A stretch of 64,000 bases of DNA, taken from Luteolibacter arcticus (lineage in GTDB: Bacteria; Verrucomicrobiota; Verrucomicrobiia; Verrucomicrobiales; Akkermansiaceae). The notes beneath the pieces are model-generated. The model had not been told where the DNA came from and did not search any database. It saw nothing but the letters and a program-made list of their open reading frames with translations. Where the stretch lies: positions 434,001-498,000 of the forward strand of contig NZ_JAPDDT010000003.1 of the NCBI RefSeq assembly GCF_025950235.1. The letters are read 5' to 3'. Below are positions 63,561 through 64,000 of the stretch, piece after piece; position 1 is the stretch's first letter; each line of letters opens with the position of its first letter. A program made the translations under genes and the position numbers.

Positions 63561-63615
63561 CTTATCGAGAGCTGGCGGGAAACGAGGTTTCCCGAAGCCC
63601 GCGGGGATTGCGAGA

Positions 63616-64000
63616 TTATTGTCGCAGATCGAGCGCGGTGAGCTTGACTTGAATGTTCGGCAGGGGCTTGCCCGGCTTGACCGGATTCCGGCTCCGCAGC
63701 GTCACGTAATCTTGGTTCAAATTGACAATCGTCGGAATCGCCTGAGGCCGGATGAAGTAAATTTCCCGGGTTGCCGGGTTCAGCACGTTCACTTCGATTC
63801 GAACTTCACGGGTGGCCGTCACATTGTCCTCAATGATGACCTCATAGGGAGTGCGGGGGCCGATTTTGATCTTCTTCGTCTTGGTCTTGCCCTTGGCGTT
63901 CGTCGTCACCTCCGAGAAATCGTAGCGCAAGCTGGAACCGGTATTCTCTCTCCTCGGAACCCGAACCACCAGTCGGCCGGTGTCGTCAAGTACTGGACCC
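63616..64000 (-). CDS. Hypothetical protein, cut by window edge
   Basis: The frame is open to the edge (a GTG at 63969 exists but the preceding codons continue LDDTGRL in frame), so this is the C-terminal part, at least 127 residues. Features: lysine-rich KGKTKTKKIKIG, then YEVIIEDNVTATREVRIEV and YFIRPQAIPTIVNLNQD, beta-rich. Not recognised. Its terminator follows at 63525-63560. Confidence 0.6.
   Translation of the reverse strand, partial: GPVLDDTGRLVVRVPRRENTGSSLRYDFSEVTTNAKGKTKTKKIKIGPRTPYEVIIEDNVTATREVRIEVNVLNPATREIYFIRPQAIPTIVNLNQDYVTLRSRNPVKPGKPLPNIQVKLTALDLRQ

Overview
The window looks like chromosomal DNA of a GC-rich member of the Verrucomicrobiota (a Luteolibacter/Haloferula-like lineage is my guess, from content only). 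The pointers are several very large secreted proteins with autotransporter-associated (PATR) repeats, malectin, FN3, PA14 and DUF1080 modules, a PEP-CTERM protein, an ECF sigma factor next to a Ser/Thr kinase, a vitamin-K-carboxylase-like HTTM protein, and XylR-type AraC regulators. Genes are dense, and only one tRNA was found.

Layout. 1-2273: 3' part of a malectin/FN3 secreted protein. 2372-6848 (+): dTDP-rhamnose cassette (rfbD, rfbB, rfbA, an rfbC-like cupin) followed by a Wza-type polysaccharide export lipoprotein and a strong terminator; together an exopolysaccharide locus. 6941-10463 (-): a secreted FN3/carbohydrate-binding protein and a GH32 fructanase. 10743-15250 (-): ComM/YifB ATPase, VOC protein, GNAT acetyltransferase, FAD/NAD(P)-binding oxidoreductase; then a MOSC protein. 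16326-18973: lysR divergent from ilvD with a T-N11-A dyad at the lysR start. 19374-26909: XylR-type regulator divergent from a 2051-residue PATR protein, with 21-bp-spaced direct repeats between them. 26988-29644: PqaA-family secreted protein and a sigma-70 factor, followed by a 27-bp tandem repeat array and terminator. 29990-35074 (-): glnS, an M20 dipeptidase, and small or hypothetical proteins. 35217-39393 (-): NarL-type two-component pair and a VKGC-like HTTM protein. 39568-48681 (-): three adjacent secreted proteins sharing one N-terminal module but carrying different C-termini. 48883-51606 (-): Ser/Thr kinase and ECF sigma factor.

51.6-55.9 kb looks foreign or recently rearranged: a frameshifted IS66 transposase remnant, a large ice-binding-like (DUF3494) adhesin, and about 970 bp with no gene, ending at tRNA-Pro(TGG). 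56055-62296 (-) is a gyrB-gyrA transcription unit with two small genes between the gyrase genes that resemble a nucleotidyltransferase toxin-antitoxin pair. rnd and a partial gene end the window.

Three observations stand out. First, the string YTGTTAGR recurs on both strands, in several reading frames and between genes. Second, the ice-binding-like protein carries a second DUF3494 domain inserted inside an SdrD B-like domain. Third, a C-terminal module is shared by otherwise unrelated secreted proteins, which may be a sorting or anchoring device parallel to PEP-CTERM. All function assignments come from reading motifs; no database search was run.
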